A stretch of 22,847 bases of DNA, taken from NCBI GenBank assembly GCA_043805355.1, contig JAZDIB010000059.1:1-22847 (forward strand), written 5' to 3'. Below, in pieces: positions 22,001 to 22,847 of the stretch; position 1 is the stretch's first letter; the number at the start of each line of letters is the position of its first letter. The notes below the pieces were generated by a model. It was not told the origin of the DNA, did no database searches, and worked only from the letters and a program-made list of their open reading frames with translations. This DNA is from JAHJRN01 sp043805355. Its GTDB lineage: Bacteria; Patescibacteriota; Patescibacteriia; 2-12-FULL-60-25. Position numbers and translations under genes: made by a program.

Positions 22001-22847
22001 ATGGACATCATGCCGGGGAAAGCGACGAGACATCCCGTGACGCGGAAGGCTCATGCCGTCCGTCGTTTGCATGCGCACGTGACGAGACATGCCAAGACGG
22101 TCGCGCGGCACGCTAAGGACCACTTCATCCCGCATGAGGGGAACGGCCATCGGCCGCACGTCCTCAAGCACCGCGTCCTCATCGGCTATACGGCCATCGC
22201 CATCCTCCTGAAGACGCTCGTCATCCTCGTCGCCATCGCTTCGCCGAAGGTGGACCTGCTCGCGGATGCGCTCACGGCCGCGAACGTCATCAACCTCACG
22301 AACCAGACGCGCGTCGCTTCCGGACTCCCCCTCCTGCAAACCGATGGTGCGTTGATGACAGCCGCCGCCGCCAAGGCAAACGACATGCTCGCGAACCAGT
22401 ATTTCGCCCACACGAGCCCGTCCGGCACGTCTCCGTGGTATTGGTTCCGCTGGGCCGGATACCGATACGATCACGCCGCGGAAAACCTCGCGGTCCACTA
22501 CCTGACGGCGGAAACCGTCGAGGAGGGCTGGCTCGCAAGCGCCGGACATCGAAAGAACATCATGAACCCCGCGTTCGTGGACACCGGCGTCGGCGTCATC
22601 TTCGGCCGCTTCGAGGACGCCGACACCGCCTTCGTCGTCCAGCTCTTCGCCGTCCCCACTCCCCCTCCTGTCGTTCCTGCGGAGGCAGGAACCCCTCCCA
22701 AGATCGAACCGACCCCCTCTGTCGTTCCTGCGGAGGCAGGAACCCCTCCCAAGATCGAACCGACCCCCTCTGTCGTTCCTGCGGAGGCAGGAACCCCTCC
22801 CACCCCTGTCATTCCCGCGCAGGCGGGAACCCAGAAAGAATCTCCCC
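22001..22847 (+). CDS. CAP/SCP-domain (CAP superfamily) protein with repeat-encoded Pro-rich tail (3' end outside window)
   Basis: The frame is open to the window edge (282 residues seen). Residues 1-57 are strongly basic and His-rich; 58-80 form a membrane segment (LIGYTAIAILLKTLVILVAIA), so the rest is probably extracytoplasmic. Residues 94-219 are a CAP domain: INLTNQTRVASGLPLL, YFAHTSPSG (H137), AENLAV and AGHRKNIMNPAFVDTGVG (H183), the two His being the usual metal/cavity pair. From residue 224 the protein is PVVPAEAGTPPKIEPTPS repeated with a 17-residue period, encoded by in-frame hairpin repeats. An ATG at 22010 in the same frame is an alternative start. Bacterial CAP proteins are secreted or surface proteins of mostly unknown activity. 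Confidence 0.88.
   Translation, partial: MDIMPGKATRHPVTRKAHAVRRLHAHVTRHAKTVARHAKDHFIPHEGNGHRPHVLKHRVLIGYTAIAILLKTLVILVAIASPKVDLLADALTAANVINLTNQTRVASGLPLLQTDGALMTAAAAKANDMLANQYFAHTSPSGTSPWYWFRWAGYRYDHAAENLAVHYLTAETVEEGWLASAGHRKNIMNPAFVDTGVGVIFGRFEDADTAFVVQLFAVPTPPPVVPAEAGTPPKIEPTPSVVPAEAGTPPKIEPTPSVVPAEAGTPPTPVIPAQAGTQKESP
22670..22832 (+). repeat. In-frame 51-bp tandem repeats made of minimal hairpin units
   Basis: Two full 51-bp units (22670-22720, 22721-22771) and a third partial one (22772-22801) are identical where they overlap. Each begins with a perfect hairpin (GTTCCTGC-GGAG-GCAGGAAC). A variant unit follows at 22808-22832 with stem TTCCCGC/GCGGGAA. The units match the stems of the tripartite repeats elsewhere in the window and keep the reading frame (51 = 3 x 17). 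Confidence 0.95.

Noticed and set aside
22498..22812. Minus-strand open frame of 104 residues with GGVPASAGTTEGVGSIL repeats
   Set aside because: It is the complement of the in-frame repeats of the CAP-protein gene and has no start signals; the plus-strand frame carries the CAP domain.
22670..22832. Possible CRISPR array
   Set aside because: The units are contiguous 51-bp tandem repeats lying in a reading frame, with identical rather than unique intervening sequence.

Overview
The window is 22.8 kb of GC-rich bacterial chromosome carrying 22 protein genes, no tRNA or rRNA gene that I can see, and several families of inverted-repeat elements. The genes are single-copy housekeeping genes in small, tightly packed units. 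A UvrC that stops before its usual DNA-binding end, a UvrA missing part of its first zinc region, a division cluster reduced to mraZ-rsmH-ftsL, many near-leaderless starts and a membrane-tethered Clp-like ATPase together suggest a small-genome lineage such as Patescibacteria (CPR). That placement is inference from style, not from a marker gene.

Layout. 2-616 (+) is the end of folD. 623-2201 (-) holds a small membrane protein and an aromatic-type amino acid permease. 2257-4784 (+) is a replication/repair block: dnaB, then ybaB/ebfC and recR, which overlap by four bases. 4880-5188 (-) is rplU with its own terminator. 5330-7804 (+) holds a Nudix hydrolase, galU and a protein I cannot name. 8034-12975 (-) holds a 70-residue unknown and a four-gene operon: membrane protein, Clp-like double AAA+ ATPase, WecA/MraY-type sugar-phosphate transferase and a DUF192 protein. 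13118-14841 (-) is mraZ-rsmH-ftsL behind a classical promoter and a textbook set of MraZ boxes. 15098-16351 (-) is a short uvrC, 16465-17265 (+) a methyltransferase and 17300-19855 (-) uvrA. The right end has a transglutaminase-like protein (+), a membrane protein with two carboxypeptidase-regulatory-like domains (-), and a CAP/SCP-domain protein (+) that runs off the window.

Themes. DNA maintenance (DnaB, RecR, YbaB, UvrA, UvrC), envelope and sugar chemistry (GalU, WecA-like, RsmH/FtsL, CAP protein) and membrane proteostasis or regulation (Clp-like operon) dominate. Many genes have a -10 box only 6-9 bases before the start codon and no ribosome-binding site, so their mRNAs are probably leaderless or nearly so. 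A minority have a -35/-10 pair and a strong Shine-Dalgarno.

Most unusual: (1) the Clp-like ATPase keeps a good second ATPase site but has lost the Walker B acids of the first ring, both aromatic pore loops and any recognisable ClpP-docking tripeptide, so it does not look like an ordinary unfoldase; its operon starts at a perfect palindrome laid over a consensus -10. (2) A tripartite hairpin repeat occurs three times with compensatory changes in its stems, each copy within 15 bases of a replication or repair gene. A minimal form of it has multiplied in frame inside the CAP-protein gene, where it encodes a Pro-rich tail.
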